Notes: generated from the sequence alone by a model not told the origin. Counted from the first letter of the stretch, positions 8,510 to 16,793 are shown. The stretch is DNA of 39,663 nucleotides from Pseudomonadota bacterium (GCA_026399375.1 JAPLRD010000014.1:1-39663); one strand, 5' to 3'. A program made the numbers and translations.

Positions 8510-10204
8510 ATGAGCGATTTTCGGGCGCTGCTCTCGTTCGCCGCGCCCTACCGGGCGGCGCTGGCACTCAGCGCGCTGCTGATGCTGCTCGAGAGCACGG
8601 CCGCACTGGTGGTGCCCTGGGCTGGGGGGCTGCTGACCGACGTGCTGTTGAAATCGGGAGACACGTCCTCTGCAGGAACCGCACCGGTCCGTATCGTCCT
8701 GCTCGGCATGCTCGGACTGTTCGTCCTGCAGGCGCTGCTCAAGTTCGGCAACACCTATATTCTCGGAAACGCCGCCGACAGGATCGTCTCAGACCTGAAG
8801 ATCAGGCTCTACGATCATCTCCAGGCACTGCCCCTGGCCTACTATCAGCAGCGCCGCCTCGGCGACACGCTGGCCCTGCTCACCAACGACGTCTATGTGC
8901 TGACCGGCTTCATCAGCGGTACAGCGCTGGCGCTGGTGCCGCTGCTGTTCACGGCAGGAGGGGCGGTGGTCCTCATGTTTCGCATCCGGCCGGCGCTGGC
9001 GTTGCTGGCGGTGATCCTCATCCCAGTGTTCTACCTGCTGATGAAAATCGCCGGCCGCCGCATGCGGCCGCTGTCGGGCCAGATACAGGGAGAGTACGCA
9101 GGTGCGGTCGCCATCGCCCAGGAGAACCTCGGCATGCTGCCCGCGATCAAGACGTTCACGCGGGAGAACCAGGAATCGGCGCGCTACCGCGGGCAAATCG
9201 AACGCATTTTTCGCCTGAGCGTCAAGCAGCGCGGCATATACGCCGCGCTGGATCCGCTGGCGCAGTTGATCGCGGCAATGGGCATCGTGCTGGTGCTGGC
9301 GCTGGCGAGTTCGGATCTCGCCGAGGGCAGGCTCGCGCCGGCGCAGCTGGTAAGTTTTCTGCTGTACGCCGCACTGCTCACGCGGCCGGTCGCAGGGCTC
9401 GCCGATGTCTATGGCCAGACGCAGATGACGCGCGGCGCATTCGCCAGGCTGCGCCAGGCGATGGAAGAACCGCGGGAGCCGGCGGCGGATGTCGGCATTC
9501 CGCTTCAGGAAGTAAGTGGAGCCATCGAATTTCAGAGCGTGCACTTTGGCTATGAAGGCCGGCCGGCGGCGCTGGAAGAAGTAGACCTTCGCATCGCGGC
9601 GGGCGAGACCGTCGCCATCGTCGGCCCGAACGGCGCGGGTAAAAGTACGCTGGGCCATCTGCTGATGCGGCTGCACGAACCGTCCGCGGGGAAGATTCTG
9701 ATCGACGGCATCGACACCGCGACGGTGTCGCTGGAGAGCCTGCGCCGCCAGATCGGCGTCGTGCCGCAGCACGTGCTGCTGTTCAACGCCACGGTGCGCG
9801 ACAACATCGCCTATGGACGGCCGGAGCCGAGTCCGGAGGAAATCGAAGCCGCAGCCCGGGCCGCGCGGGCGCACGACTTCATTTCGGCATTGCCGCAGGG
9901 CTACGACACTATGATCGGCGACCGCGGCGTGCGCCTGTCGGGGGGCCAGCAGCAGCGCCTCGCGCTCGCCCGCGCACTGTTGAAAGACCCGCCGATTCTG
10001 ATACTCGACGAAGCCACGGCGATGTTCGATCCGCAGGGGGAAGCGGAATTCCTGCAAGCCTGCCACGACACGCCCAGGCGGCGCACGGTGCTCCTGATCA
10101 CCCACCGGCCGGCGAGCCTGGCAGCGGCCGACCGCATCGTGCGCATGGAGCAGGGGCGGATCGTCGCGATGCACCCCTGCAAGCCAGCGCAGCAGGACAC
10201 TTGA
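8510..10204 (+). CDS. ABC exporter, fused membrane and ATPase domains (peptide/lipid type)
   Basis: A 564-residue half-transporter: a type I exporter membrane domain (residues 1-310, about six helices) fused to an ATPase domain. Walker A is GPNGAGKST at 372-380, the signature LSGGQQQR is at 476-483, and Walker B ILILDE is at 496-501. There is no N-terminal C39 peptidase domain, so it would not cleave a leader itself. Its stop codon overlaps the next gene's start by one base (TGATG), so the two are probably translationally coupled. Because it faces a radical-SAM peptide-modifying operon, I infer that it exports the mature peptide. The family alone would also allow lipid or drug export. Confidence 0.9.
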   Translation: MSDFRALLSFAAPYRAALALSALLMLLESTAALVVPWAGGLLTDVLLKSGDTSSAGTAPVRIVLLGMLGLFVLQALLKFGNTYILGNAADRIVSDLKIRLYDHLQALPLAYYQQRRLGDTLALLTNDVYVLTGFISGTALALVPLLFTAGGAVVLMFRIRPALALLAVILIPVFYLLMKIAGRRMRPLSGQIQGEYAGAVAIAQENLGMLPAIKTFTRENQESARYRGQIERIFRLSVKQRGIYAALDPLAQLIAAMGIVLVLALASSDLAEGRLAPAQLVSFLLYAALLTRPVAGLADVYGQTQMTRGAFARLRQAMEEPREPAADVGIPLQEVSGAIEFQSVHFGYEGRPAALEEVDLRIAAGETVAIVGPNGAGKSTLGHLLMRLHEPSAGKILIDGIDTATVSLESLRRQIGVVPQHVLLFNATVRDNIAYGRPEPSPEEIEAAARAARAHDFISALPQGYDTMIGDRGVRLSGGQQQRLALARALLKDPPILILDEATAMFDPQGEAEFLQACHDTPRRRTVLLITHRPASLAAADRIVRMEQGRIVAMHPCKPAQQDT

Positions 10205-11475
10205 TGGATGCGGGAAGCAAGCCAAACCTGGATGAAAGGCTGGGCCCGGGCGCGAGTGCGCTGCTCGGGTTTCTTCAGCCGAACGGCGGACCTGCGGCCG
10301 CTGCCCGCGCGCGGGACCTGCCGTCGCAAACGTGGGATGAGACACTGGAGATCGCGTTGCGGCACGGCGTGGCCCCGCTGCTGCATCGTGCCCTGAAATC
10401 GGGCGGCGCTCTCGCGGAACTCCCGGAGCGTGTGCGTACACGGCTCGAGGAAGAACGCCGCACGAACGGCCTGCTCAATATGCGCAAGTACGGCGAATTC
10501 AGACGCATTGCACAGGCGCTGCACGAGCAAAACATTCCGCTCATCGCGCTCAAGGGGCTGCATCTGGCCGACCTCGTTTATCGCGACATCAGCTTGCGAC
10601 CGATGAGCGATCTGGACGTCCTGGTGCCGCGTTCGGAGGTGGAACGAGCGCTGGCGTCCCTTCAATCCATCGAGTACGGTTTCGCAGAGGATGTGTCCGG
10701 TGCGGCTTGCGCAATGCTTGCCACAAAATGCAATATCGGGCTTGCACATCGGCGGCTGGGTTTGTGCCTGGAGATTCACTGGACGCTCGCCGAGCCGGGT
10801 GACGGCTACATTCCTCCCATGGACGAGATCTGGCGCAGCGCGACCTTCGGGCATCTCGGGGATGCCGGCGTGCAGCTCATGTCGCCCGAGTTCATGCTGC
10901 TGCACGTTTGTGCGCATCTGGCCTACAACCACGTCTTCGGCTTTGATCTGCGCGCGCTGTGCGACATCGCCGAGATCGCAAGGGCGCGAATCGACTGGGT
11001 AGTCGTTGCCGATCAGGGCCGGCGCCACGGCTGGACGCGAGGGGTCGCCGCAGCGCTCAGACTCGCCCGCGATCACCTCGGCGCCGACATTCCCGCCGAG
11101 ACCCTGGCCGTCTTGGGGGCGGACGCGCTGGCCCCTGACCTACTCGACGACGCGATGGAGCATCTATTCGCTTTTTCCGGGATGCCGGGCGAACTGGTCA
11201 CCGCGCCCAATCTGCTTGCTGTCGGTGGCGGCGCTACGCTGCGGGCAAGACTTGCGATGCTTTGCAAGAGGATTTTCGTGTCTCGAGCGGAGCTGTCGCT
11301 GCTCTACGGCGTGCCGGCGCATGCCCCGCGCATTGCGCTCTACTACGCCGTACGCCTGCGCGATCTGTTGCGAAAGTATGCGGCGAGCGCATGGGCGCTC
11401 CATGTCTCCGACCCGCGGCTGGAGGCGGTCGCTGCGCGCCACGCACGGCTCGCGCGGTGGATCGCGGGCGGCTGA
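10204..11475 (+). CDS. Nucleotidyltransferase-family protein (NTP_transf_5-like)
   Basis: A 423-residue protein with the core IALKGLHLADLVYRDISLRP followed by MSDLDVLV (about residues 115-142). This is the characteristic region of the NTP_transf_5 family, in which paired acidic residues of the D-x-D type (here DLD) sit in the nucleotidyltransferase fold. Such proteins recur in ribosomal peptide loci, including lasso-peptide loci that encode HPr-kinase-like proteins; their reaction is mostly undefined. The ATG at 10204 overlaps the exporter stop by one base, which fixes the start. The C-terminal half is helical and basic and is not recognised. The gene converges on the radical SAM gene, leaving 90 bases between their stops. 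Confidence 0.8.
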   Translation: MDAGSKPNLDERLGPGASALLGFLQPNGGPAAAARARDLPSQTWDETLEIALRHGVAPLLHRALKSGGALAELPERVRTRLEEERRTNGLLNMRKYGEFRRIAQALHEQNIPLIALKGLHLADLVYRDISLRPMSDLDVLVPRSEVERALASLQSIEYGFAEDVSGAACAMLATKCNIGLAHRRLGLCLEIHWTLAEPGDGYIPPMDEIWRSATFGHLGDAGVQLMSPEFMLLHVCAHLAYNHVFGFDLRALCDIAEIARARIDWVVVADQGRRHGWTRGVAAALRLARDHLGADIPAETLAVLGADALAPDLLDDAMEHLFAFSGMPGELVTAPNLLAVGGGATLRARLAMLCKRIFVSRAELSLLYGVPAHAPRIALYYAVRLRDLLRKYAASAWALHVSDPRLEAVAARHARLARWIAGG

Positions 11476-11565
11476 GCGGTTCCGGCGACAGCGGCTGCTT
11501 AAGCTGTTGCGGAAAGAATGCTCTTATGCGGTACGCATTGCGCCAGGGTGCTGGCGGAAAAAACG

Positions 11566-12711
11566 CTATCTCTGTGCCGCCATCCAGATGACGGCATGAT
11601 TCCCGGATAACGATCTTTGCGACCCGGCGCCGGCGGCCGGTTCAGGCTTTGTCGCCGGCCCCTTTTGCAGCAGGTTCGGCGACGGCACGCCGGTGAGGGC
11701 AAGGGATTTCTCGCAATCCTGGGTCGAGGGTCCGCGCATGTTGCCTTCGGTGTAGGCGAGCCCGGGGCAGCGCGAGCAGCTGCCGCCATGCACGCAGCTT
11801 GAACAACCCTGCAGCTCGGCCATGGTGATTGCGCGCACTTCCTTCAGCGCGGCCGAGTTCTGCCAGATTTCGAGAAAACGGGTGTTGCGCACATTGCCGC
11901 TGGGCAGGGGGAACTGCACGCAGGGATAGAGGTCGCCGTAGGGCGAGACGTAGCATGCGGTATGCCCGGCGCTGCAAGGCAGGGAGTCCAGGGCGTCCGC
12001 TTCCGCCAGCGGACCGCTCGGTGGCGCGCAGAACTCTTCGGCATTGCCGACCAGCGTCGAGTCGCGGAACACCTGCTCCAGTTCTTCGGGGGCGATGTTC
12101 AGTCCGAGTATCGAGCGATCGCCGTCCAGCATCGGGGTGATCGTGGGATCGACGCTGTATTCGACGCCGAGCCCGGCGGCGAGCGCCTGCACTTCGGCGT
12201 AATCGTCGACGTTGTGCTTCATCAGCACGTTGGCGAAAATGACCCTTACGCCATTTGCCCGCAGCAGCCTGGCGCCCTTGATGGTGTGCGCGAAGGACCC
12301 GGGAAGCTTGGTGATCGCGTCGTGCACCTCGGCCCGGTGCGAGTAGAGGCTGATCTGCACCGATGCTACGCCCAGGTCCGCGATGCGCTTCGCTTTGGCT
12401 TTTCTGATCATCACGGCGTTGGTCTTGAGCTTCACAGAAAACATCAGCTTGCGCGCGTATTCGACGATTTCGAACAAATCCCTGCGCAGAAAAATCTCGC
12501 CGCCGCTGAGGATCAGGAACAGCACTCCGGCCGCCGCCAGTTGATCCAGCAGATCCTTGATTTCCGGCGTGGTCATCTCGCCGTGGTCGTCGTGATCGAG
12601 ATAGCAATGCACGCATCGCTCGTTGCAGCGATAGGTCAGGTCCAACTGCACGCTCAGCGGAATACCCAGCTTGAGCGCCTTGGCGCCGAGTTCATGCATC
12701 AGGCCGCTCAT
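11566..12711 (-). CDS. Radical SAM/SPASM peptide-modifying enzyme
   Basis: A 381-residue radical S-adenosylmethionine enzyme. The iron-sulfur motif CX3CX2C is CNERCVHC at residues 29-36, early in the barrel. The C-terminal SPASM region (about residues 255-345) has many Cys residues, including CYVSPYGDLYPC and CSSCVHGGSCSRC, for auxiliary clusters. Family members use a PqqD-type domain to bind a leader peptide and then form thioether, C-C or other crosslinks. The start at 12711 overlaps the stop of the PqqD-like gene in an ATGA, so the two are coupled; the longer open frame upstream is a shadow of that gene. The proposed substrate is the 61-residue peptide at 14263-14448. Confidence 0.9.
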   Translation of the reverse strand: MSGLMHELGAKALKLGIPLSVQLDLTYRCNERCVHCYLDHDDHGEMTTPEIKDLLDQLAAAGVLFLILSGGEIFLRRDLFEIVEYARKLMFSVKLKTNAVMIRKAKAKRIADLGVASVQISLYSHRAEVHDAITKLPGSFAHTIKGARLLRANGVRVIFANVLMKHNVDDYAEVQALAAGLGVEYSVDPTITPMLDGDRSILGLNIAPEELEQVFRDSTLVGNAEEFCAPPSGPLAEADALDSLPCSAGHTACYVSPYGDLYPCVQFPLPSGNVRNTRFLEIWQNSAALKEVRAITMAELQGCSSCVHGGSCSRCPGLAYTEGNMRGPSTQDCEKSLALTGVPSPNLLQKGPATKPEPAAGAGSQRSLSGNHAVIWMAAQR

Positions 12712-13028
12712 GCAGAGGCCTTCGCCGGCGGGCGCGAATCGGGGAGCGGCGCATCCGACAGCACGAGTATGCCCTGGCGGGCCAGTTCCTCCGCCAGTTC
12801 TTCGGCGTCGCGCAGCGCCGTCGCCGCGTCCACCGCATAATCCGCACAGATGTGCTGTTCGACGATTTGCGCCAGCGGCGTAATCCCGTCGGCCGCCTGC
12901 CACAACACGGAGGCGGTTTCGTTCAGGCTGTACAGGGACGAGTCGGACCCGGACATGATCATCATCTCGCCGCCTATCATGCGCGCGGCGACATTGGCCG
13001 CGCGGGCGACATAGCGCTGCGTGCTCAT
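12708..13028 (-). CDS. PqqD-like peptide carrier (RiPP recognition element)
   Basis: A 106-residue small protein of the PqqD type, a winged-helix domain that binds the leader of a precursor peptide and presents it to a radical SAM partner. Features typical of the fold are the strand-turn part MIMSGSDSSLYSLNETASVLW (about 23-43) and the helical DAEELAEELARQGIL (about 74-88). It overlaps the kinase-like gene upstream and the radical SAM gene downstream by ATGA junctions. This coupled order kinase, PqqD, radical SAM is strong context. The Pro/Ala-rich tail is probably disordered. A PQQ pathway role is unlikely, because no pqqA, pqqB or pqqC is present. Confidence 0.85.
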   Translation of the reverse strand: MSTQRYVARAANVAARMIGGEMMIMSGSDSSLYSLNETASVLWQAADGITPLAQIVEQHICADYAVDAATALRDAEELAEELARQGILVLSDAPLPDSRPPAKASA

Positions 13029-13831
13029 CGAATCAGATCCCAGGCTGCGGCCTCGGGCCGGAACGTCAGCCGCAACACCGGCACGTGCTCGACCAGATCG
13101 AGAGCGGACAAGAACACTGCCCGCACCAGTTCAGCGTCTTCGGCGAAAAAAAGCATATTGGCCAGAATACCACGCGCCGCCTCGGCCTTACCCACGTCCG
13201 ACACGCGGTTTTCCGCGCCCTGCGCGAGCAGATAAATGGTGTCCAGCGGCGCGCGCAGGTTGGCGCCGACGCGGGCCAGTTCGCCCGCGAACGGCGTGCC
13301 GTAGGCGTAGTAGCCGCCGGCTTCCTTGCGCACGTAACTGATTTCGTCGGTCAGCACGTCGGCGTCCGGCGGCGCGAGGCGCGCAAGGGTGGTCTTGCCC
13401 GCGCCTGAAACCCCAGAGAATACAAACGCCCTGCCGTTGCGCACCGCGCTCGCCGCATGCAGCAGGAAGCCGCCTTCGCGCGCCAGCACCAGCGTGTGGA
13501 CGATGCGCAGCACGGTGTCGATGGAATAGGGATTGGCCGATTGGCGTATGCGCCCGCGCCGCGTCGCGGGATCCCACTCGGCGCGAAAATCGCCGCGCTC
13601 GAGCAGCCAGAGGCCGTTGCTGCGGTACACCCTTACGTCGTCGTCGGCCGAGCCTTCATGCGGCTGCGTCAGTTCGACCTCGAATTCGTAGTCGGGTGAA
13701 GCGCCGAATTCGACGAAGCCGGCGTAGCGGTGTTCGAGCAAGCGCCGGAAACCGGCGTCTGAACTGCGCACGCCCACGGTGACACCGCCGATGCAGATAT
13801 CGACGCGGCCGTTCGCGGCTGCACCGGTCAC
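13025..13831 (-). CDS. HPr kinase-related protein
   Basis: A 268-residue protein with a P-loop FSGVSGAGKTT (about 138-148) and the upstream block FLLHAASAV, the arrangement of HPr-kinase-related proteins. Acidic DVLTDEISYV follows the P-loop at the usual distance. Unlike true HPr kinase it lacks a recognisable N-terminal regulatory domain. In lasso-peptide loci related kinases phosphorylate the C-terminal Ser of the precursor; the candidate precursor here also ends in Ser. I chose the GTG at 13831, which shares GTGA with the stop of an out-of-frame remnant of the upstream peptidase gene. The open frame continues to 14014 but would overlap that gene. The 3' end overlaps the PqqD-like gene by ATGA. 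Confidence 0.8.
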   Translation of the reverse strand: MTGAAANGRVDICIGGVTVGVRSSDAGFRRLLEHRYAGFVEFGASPDYEFEVELTQPHEGSADDDVRVYRSNGLWLLERGDFRAEWDPATRRGRIRQSANPYSIDTVLRIVHTLVLAREGGFLLHAASAVRNGRAFVFSGVSGAGKTTLARLAPPDADVLTDEISYVRKEAGGYYAYGTPFAGELARVGANLRAPLDTIYLLAQGAENRVSDVGKAEAARGILANMLFFAEDAELVRAVFLSALDLVEHVPVLRLTFRPEAAAWDLIR

Positions 13832-13974
13832 AAGTCGACCCGGCTGTGTGCGCCTTGCAGGCGGGTGAACAGGCGGCCCGCCATTGCTGATCGACGAAAC
13901 AGGGCTGCCGCTATGCGCGCGGGCAGGGTAGTCTTGGATGCATTGCGAACGGCGTTTCCCCGGCGTTCTATGCG
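13828..13974 (-). pseudogene. Out-of-frame C-terminal remnant of the S26-type peptidase
   Basis: In the third frame, immediately past the peptidase stop, the sequence reads RIERRGNAVRN and then LPARIAAALFRRSAMAGRL, ending with a TGA that overlaps the kinase GTG as GTGA. This looks like the basic C-terminal tail normally seen in small S24/S26 peptidases of such loci. It suggests that an internal deletion joined the two parts in the wrong frame. The alternative is that the resemblance is chance within the leader of the kinase gene. Confidence 0.45.
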
Positions 13975-14249
13975 CGTTCGGCGACGGCGTCACCCTGGGT
14001 GACGAGGCGCGCACCGGATCGCGCAGTCACTCGGTGCGCGAACAGTCGGCGCTGGCGGAGATAGACGACGATATCGCCTTGCGCGGCGGCTTCGATTCCG
14101 CATTGCCGGATCAGGAGCACATCGTCTGGCCGGACCGCCGGTAGCATGCTCGAACCGGTAACACGCAGGCGCAACGCGCCGAAAGAGCGGATCGCCTCCG
14201 CGGCCAATTCGTTCTTCAACAAATCACGCGGATCGAATGGCACTTCCAT
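13968..14249 (-). CDS. S26-type signal peptidase-like protein, probably truncated
   Basis: A 93-residue protein with the core of a signal-peptidase-like fold: VTGSSMLPAVRPDD (nucleophile Ser34 followed by Met35), AHRVTAR (His72) and LVTQGDA (Asp87). The Ser-His-Asp set, with His where bacterial leader peptidase has Lys, is the pattern of the archaeal, ER and SipW-like branch. No membrane anchor is visible. It ends abruptly after GDAVAERA, shorter than the roughly 130-150 residues I would expect, and the missing tail appears out of frame downstream. It starts 13 bases after the precursor gene. It may cleave the leader, remain partly active, or be decaying. Confidence 0.65.
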   Translation of the reverse strand: MEVPFDPRDLLKNELAAEAIRSFGALRLRVTGSSMLPAVRPDDVLLIRQCGIEAAAQGDIVVYLRQRRLFAHRVTARSGARLVTQGDAVAERA

Positions 14250-14262
14250 GACGCGGTCGTCG

Positions 14263-14448
14263 CTAGGAATTTTTGCGGTTACGCCGGCACTGGCTTTGCG
14301 TGTTGTTGATCTTGCCGCAGGCGAGCGCCATGGTTTCGAATATCTGCTCGTGGCGGAACGCGGGTTTGATGTACGGCTTCTTTGGCGCGTCGCCAGGTGC
14401 GGAAGCTGGCATAACTATCGTTCTTTCTGGATTCTTCGGTTCACTCAT
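14263..14448 (-). CDS. Candidate RiPP precursor peptide, 61 residues
   Basis: A short basic peptide with no signal peptide, placed first in an operon for a peptidase, an HPr-like kinase, a PqqD-like carrier and a radical SAM/SPASM enzyme. The leader region contains KKPYIKPAFRHEQIFE (residues 23-38), a Pro/aromatic pattern like the leader motifs bound by PqqD-type domains. The likely core follows FETMALACGK and contains Cys44 and Cys54 with Asn, Thr, Gln and Arg between and after; the chain ends in Ser61. The Cys residues could be thioether or disulfide partners, and the terminal Ser could be the kinase target. Function is inferred from context and composition. Confidence 0.75.
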   Translation of the reverse strand: MSEPKNPERTIVMPASAPGDAPKKPYIKPAFRHEQIFETMALACGKINNTQSQCRRNRKNS

Positions 14449-14493
14449 TGCATTCGGGTCCCGGTGTGGCGAGGCATCTGCCTTGCCCCGCTC

Positions 14494-16686
14494 CTATTGT
14501 AGCGCCGCCTGGCTCGCCTGCACGGCGTTACCGGTTGTGCCGTTGCCCAAGGTCGAGTAATAAATTTGGGATGCGCCGGTGGTCGAGGAAATATTATCGA
14601 TGATAATCCCGCTGGTACCGCCAGTCGCAACGAAACCGGCGGTGGCAACCGCCACCGTTCCCCACGTCAAACCGGTAAGGTTGAACATGTAGATGCAGGC
14701 GCCGGTACACCCAGTGTCATTGCCGCTTGCAGTTACGCTTGCGTATATGTAGTCATTTCCGTTGTTCATGACCTCGGTGATGGCGGAACAATCCGCGTTG
14801 GCGCTGACCAGGGTCGGCCCGAGGACGGCGTTGCTCATCGCGTTCCCGCCAATGGGTATCTGCCACAGCGTCGGTCGCCGTGCGGTGTTTGCCTGATTGC
14901 CGCAAACGTAAAGGTGGCCGGCAGGGCTCGCGGGGGTCGGGCTGTTGTAGTACGCATCGTCAAATGTTCCCGCGTACAGGAATCTGCCGGTGGTGCTGAC
15001 CGAGCCCCTGCCTACCTGCACTTTGGTGCCCGTGCTGCTGCCGGCGAATGCGGTTGGAAATTGGTAAACGGCCGCACAGGGTGAAGTGGTGCAAATGCCT
15101 GCGGTTGTGCCGCTCACGTCGGTGGCCACGAACGCATACACGCGCTGCGCCGTGGAGTCCACGATGGGGGCATCTCGGACTCCAGAGCTGCTCGCGGTTG
15201 CGAGCTGTCCGCTGCTCACAAACGTGCCGTCTGAATTCACGGCGTGAAGCCGTCCGCCGGTAGCGGCGCCCGCGGTGCTGCCGACAAAGACCTTGCCGCT
15301 GCCGAAATCATACACGGGCGAACTGAGTATGTTGCCCGGGCTCACGGCAACCGGCCAGCCGGCGGCCGTGACCTCAGCCGGTGTGCCACCGAAGACGCCG
15401 GTGAATTTGTGCAGACTGCCGTTGTCGTCGCCGACAAACAGGATGTCGTCTCCATAGACGTAGTAGGGCGAGGAGTTCGAGTTGTCAGGGCTACCGCTCA
15501 GGGCAATGACCGTCATGCATGGCGCGGTACACGCCCGGTAGCCCGCCAGCGTCGTATTGGTCGGTGTCGTGGGCGCGCCTACGGTTCCGACCGAGACGGT
15601 GTTACTCCACTTGAGCAGCACCAGACTTGCCACGCCGGCTGTGCGTTGCACAAACGCCACTTGCGCACCGTCGAGCGAGAGCACGGGGGAGCTGTCCGCA
15701 ATGGCGCCGTTCCCGGTGTTGTAGGACCAGAAGGTGGCGGGCAAGGGCGTCGAAGCCGTTTCGCAGGTGGTCTTGTAAAGCCGGTTGAAGGCAACGATGG
15801 TCGGCTGTCCCGCGGTACCGGATCCGCCGGCCAGTGTATTGGCCGTCCACGTGAAGCGGCCAGTGCTGCTCGCCAGAGTGGTGTTGGCGCCGGTCGCCCC
15901 TGTGGTGATCGCAGTGAGCGTGACAAGGGCTCCCGCGCTGGTCGCGGTGACGCCGGCGGTGCCGCCGTTGCGGTTGATCGCGTTCGCCAGGTTTGTTGCC
16001 GTGGCGGCAATGCTGCCACCTTGCGCGAAAGTGAAGCCCGAGTTCGTAGTCGTATTGTTGCTGGAGAGGACGAGCGGCGGCGAGCCGGTATGCGTGATGG
16101 TTACGGTCCGGGTGGTGCCGCCGGTAAAGTCTTGACTAAAACTGCCGGTCTGACTCGCCGGCGCGCCGGAACTGGTGGCGCCGGGTGACGTCGTGGTGTA
16201 AGCCACAAAATCGCCGGTGCAGTCCGCGGTTGCAAAGTCTGCACCGAATTTCGCCGGGAAAACATTTGCTTTGCCAACGCCCGCGGCTCCGCCCAGAACG
16301 TTGCTCCAATCGCGGTATGTGTCCTGTCCGGCGGCCGGGGGCGGACCCCTGTGGAATCGTTGGGCCCACTTGCGCTGCTCCGGCGAGAATGGGCTGTGTT
16401 CCGTGGCTTGTACGAAACGCCCTTTCCTTGCGACCTGCGCGGCGTGGCGGGGATCCTTGTTCTTCTCCTTCCATTGCTCGAAGGCGAGCGTGCCTTTGCG
16501 CGCGGCTTCGTCGCGGGTGTCGGGGTTGGGGTAGAGCAGGTGCTTGTGGCTCCAGTCCTGCGGCGCACCGCGACTCGCCTCGGGCGCAGCGGCTTGCGCG
16601 AAGACGGACGCGGGTCCGGCGGACAAGAGCCCTGCCGCGGCAGTCATAAATGCCAGAATAAAAAACCGCTGCGCACTAGGTAACAT
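14494..16686 (-). CDS. Large secreted protein with C-terminal propeller-like region
   Basis: A 730-residue exported protein. The signal peptide covers roughly residues 1-30 (hydrophobic FFILAFMTAAAGLLSAG, then a VFAQA cleavage-like site). A Thr/Ser/Gly-rich section at about 160-290 contains ATNLANAINRNGG, a repeat style seen in large surface proteins. From about 320 onward the blades resemble PQQ/PilY1-type beta-propellers, for example DDILFVGDDNGSLHKF, KVFVGSTAG and HLYVCG. The start has a GGAG ribosome-binding site eight bases upstream. It ends 45 bases before the precursor peptide gene and may share its transcript. It could be a surface partner or target of the peptide system, or unrelated. 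Confidence 0.75.
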   Translation of the reverse strand: MLPSAQRFFILAFMTAAAGLLSAGPASVFAQAAAPEASRGAPQDWSHKHLLYPNPDTRDEAARKGTLAFEQWKEKNKDPRHAAQVARKGRFVQATEHSPFSPEQRKWAQRFHRGPPPAAGQDTYRDWSNVLGGAAGVGKANVFPAKFGADFATADCTGDFVAYTTTSPGATSSGAPASQTGSFSQDFTGGTTRTVTITHTGSPPLVLSSNNTTTNSGFTFAQGGSIAATATNLANAINRNGGTAGVTATSAGALVTLTAITTGATGANTTLASSTGRFTWTANTLAGGSGTAGQPTIVAFNRLYKTTCETASTPLPATFWSYNTGNGAIADSSPVLSLDGAQVAFVQRTAGVASLVLLKWSNTVSVGTVGAPTTPTNTTLAGYRACTAPCMTVIALSGSPDNSNSSPYYVYGDDILFVGDDNGSLHKFTGVFGGTPAEVTAAGWPVAVSPGNILSSPVYDFGSGKVFVGSTAGAATGGRLHAVNSDGTFVSSGQLATASSSGVRDAPIVDSTAQRVYAFVATDVSGTTAGICTTSPCAAVYQFPTAFAGSSTGTKVQVGRGSVSTTGRFLYAGTFDDAYYNSPTPASPAGHLYVCGNQANTARRPTLWQIPIGGNAMSNAVLGPTLVSANADCSAITEVMNNGNDYIYASVTASGNDTGCTGACIYMFNLTGLTWGTVAVATAGFVATGGTSGIIIDNISSTTGASQIYYSTLGNGTTGNAVQASQAALQ

Positions 16687-16745
16687 GCGATGCTCCGCTC
16701 CGCCAAGAATTAGAATTCATCGTACCACTTCAATGACTTAGCAAT

Positions 16746-16793
16746 TGTCAATTAGTTGTCAAATAACCGTGAAAGCCGTGAATTAGTTCACGG
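16746..16793. promoter_or_regulatory. Direct repeats and a small palindrome upstream of the secreted-protein gene
   Basis: TGTCAA occurs at 16746-16751 and again at 16757-16762, 11 bases apart, about one helical turn. On the minus strand these read TTGACA, like -35 boxes. A perfect palindrome CCGTGAA-TTAG-TTCACGG follows at 16776-16793. The region lies 60-107 bases before the start of the secreted-protein gene and is AT-rich compared with its surroundings. A regulator-binding role is inferred. Confidence 0.4.

Noticed and set aside
11518-11610. A 30-residue Cys-containing frame between the convergent nucleotidyltransferase and radical SAM genes, as a second precursor
   Set aside because: Half of it is antisense to the radical SAM gene's end, and it lacks the leader motif of the 14263-14448 peptide.
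12708-13028. A PQQ cofactor pathway (pqqD-pqqE)
   Set aside because: The peptide lacks the PqqA Glu/Tyr arrangement and no pqqB or pqqC gene is present.
8510-14448. A classical lasso-peptide cluster
   Set aside because: Neither the transglutaminase-like protease nor the asparagine-synthetase-like cyclase is present, although the kinase and nucleotidyltransferase resemble lasso tailoring genes.
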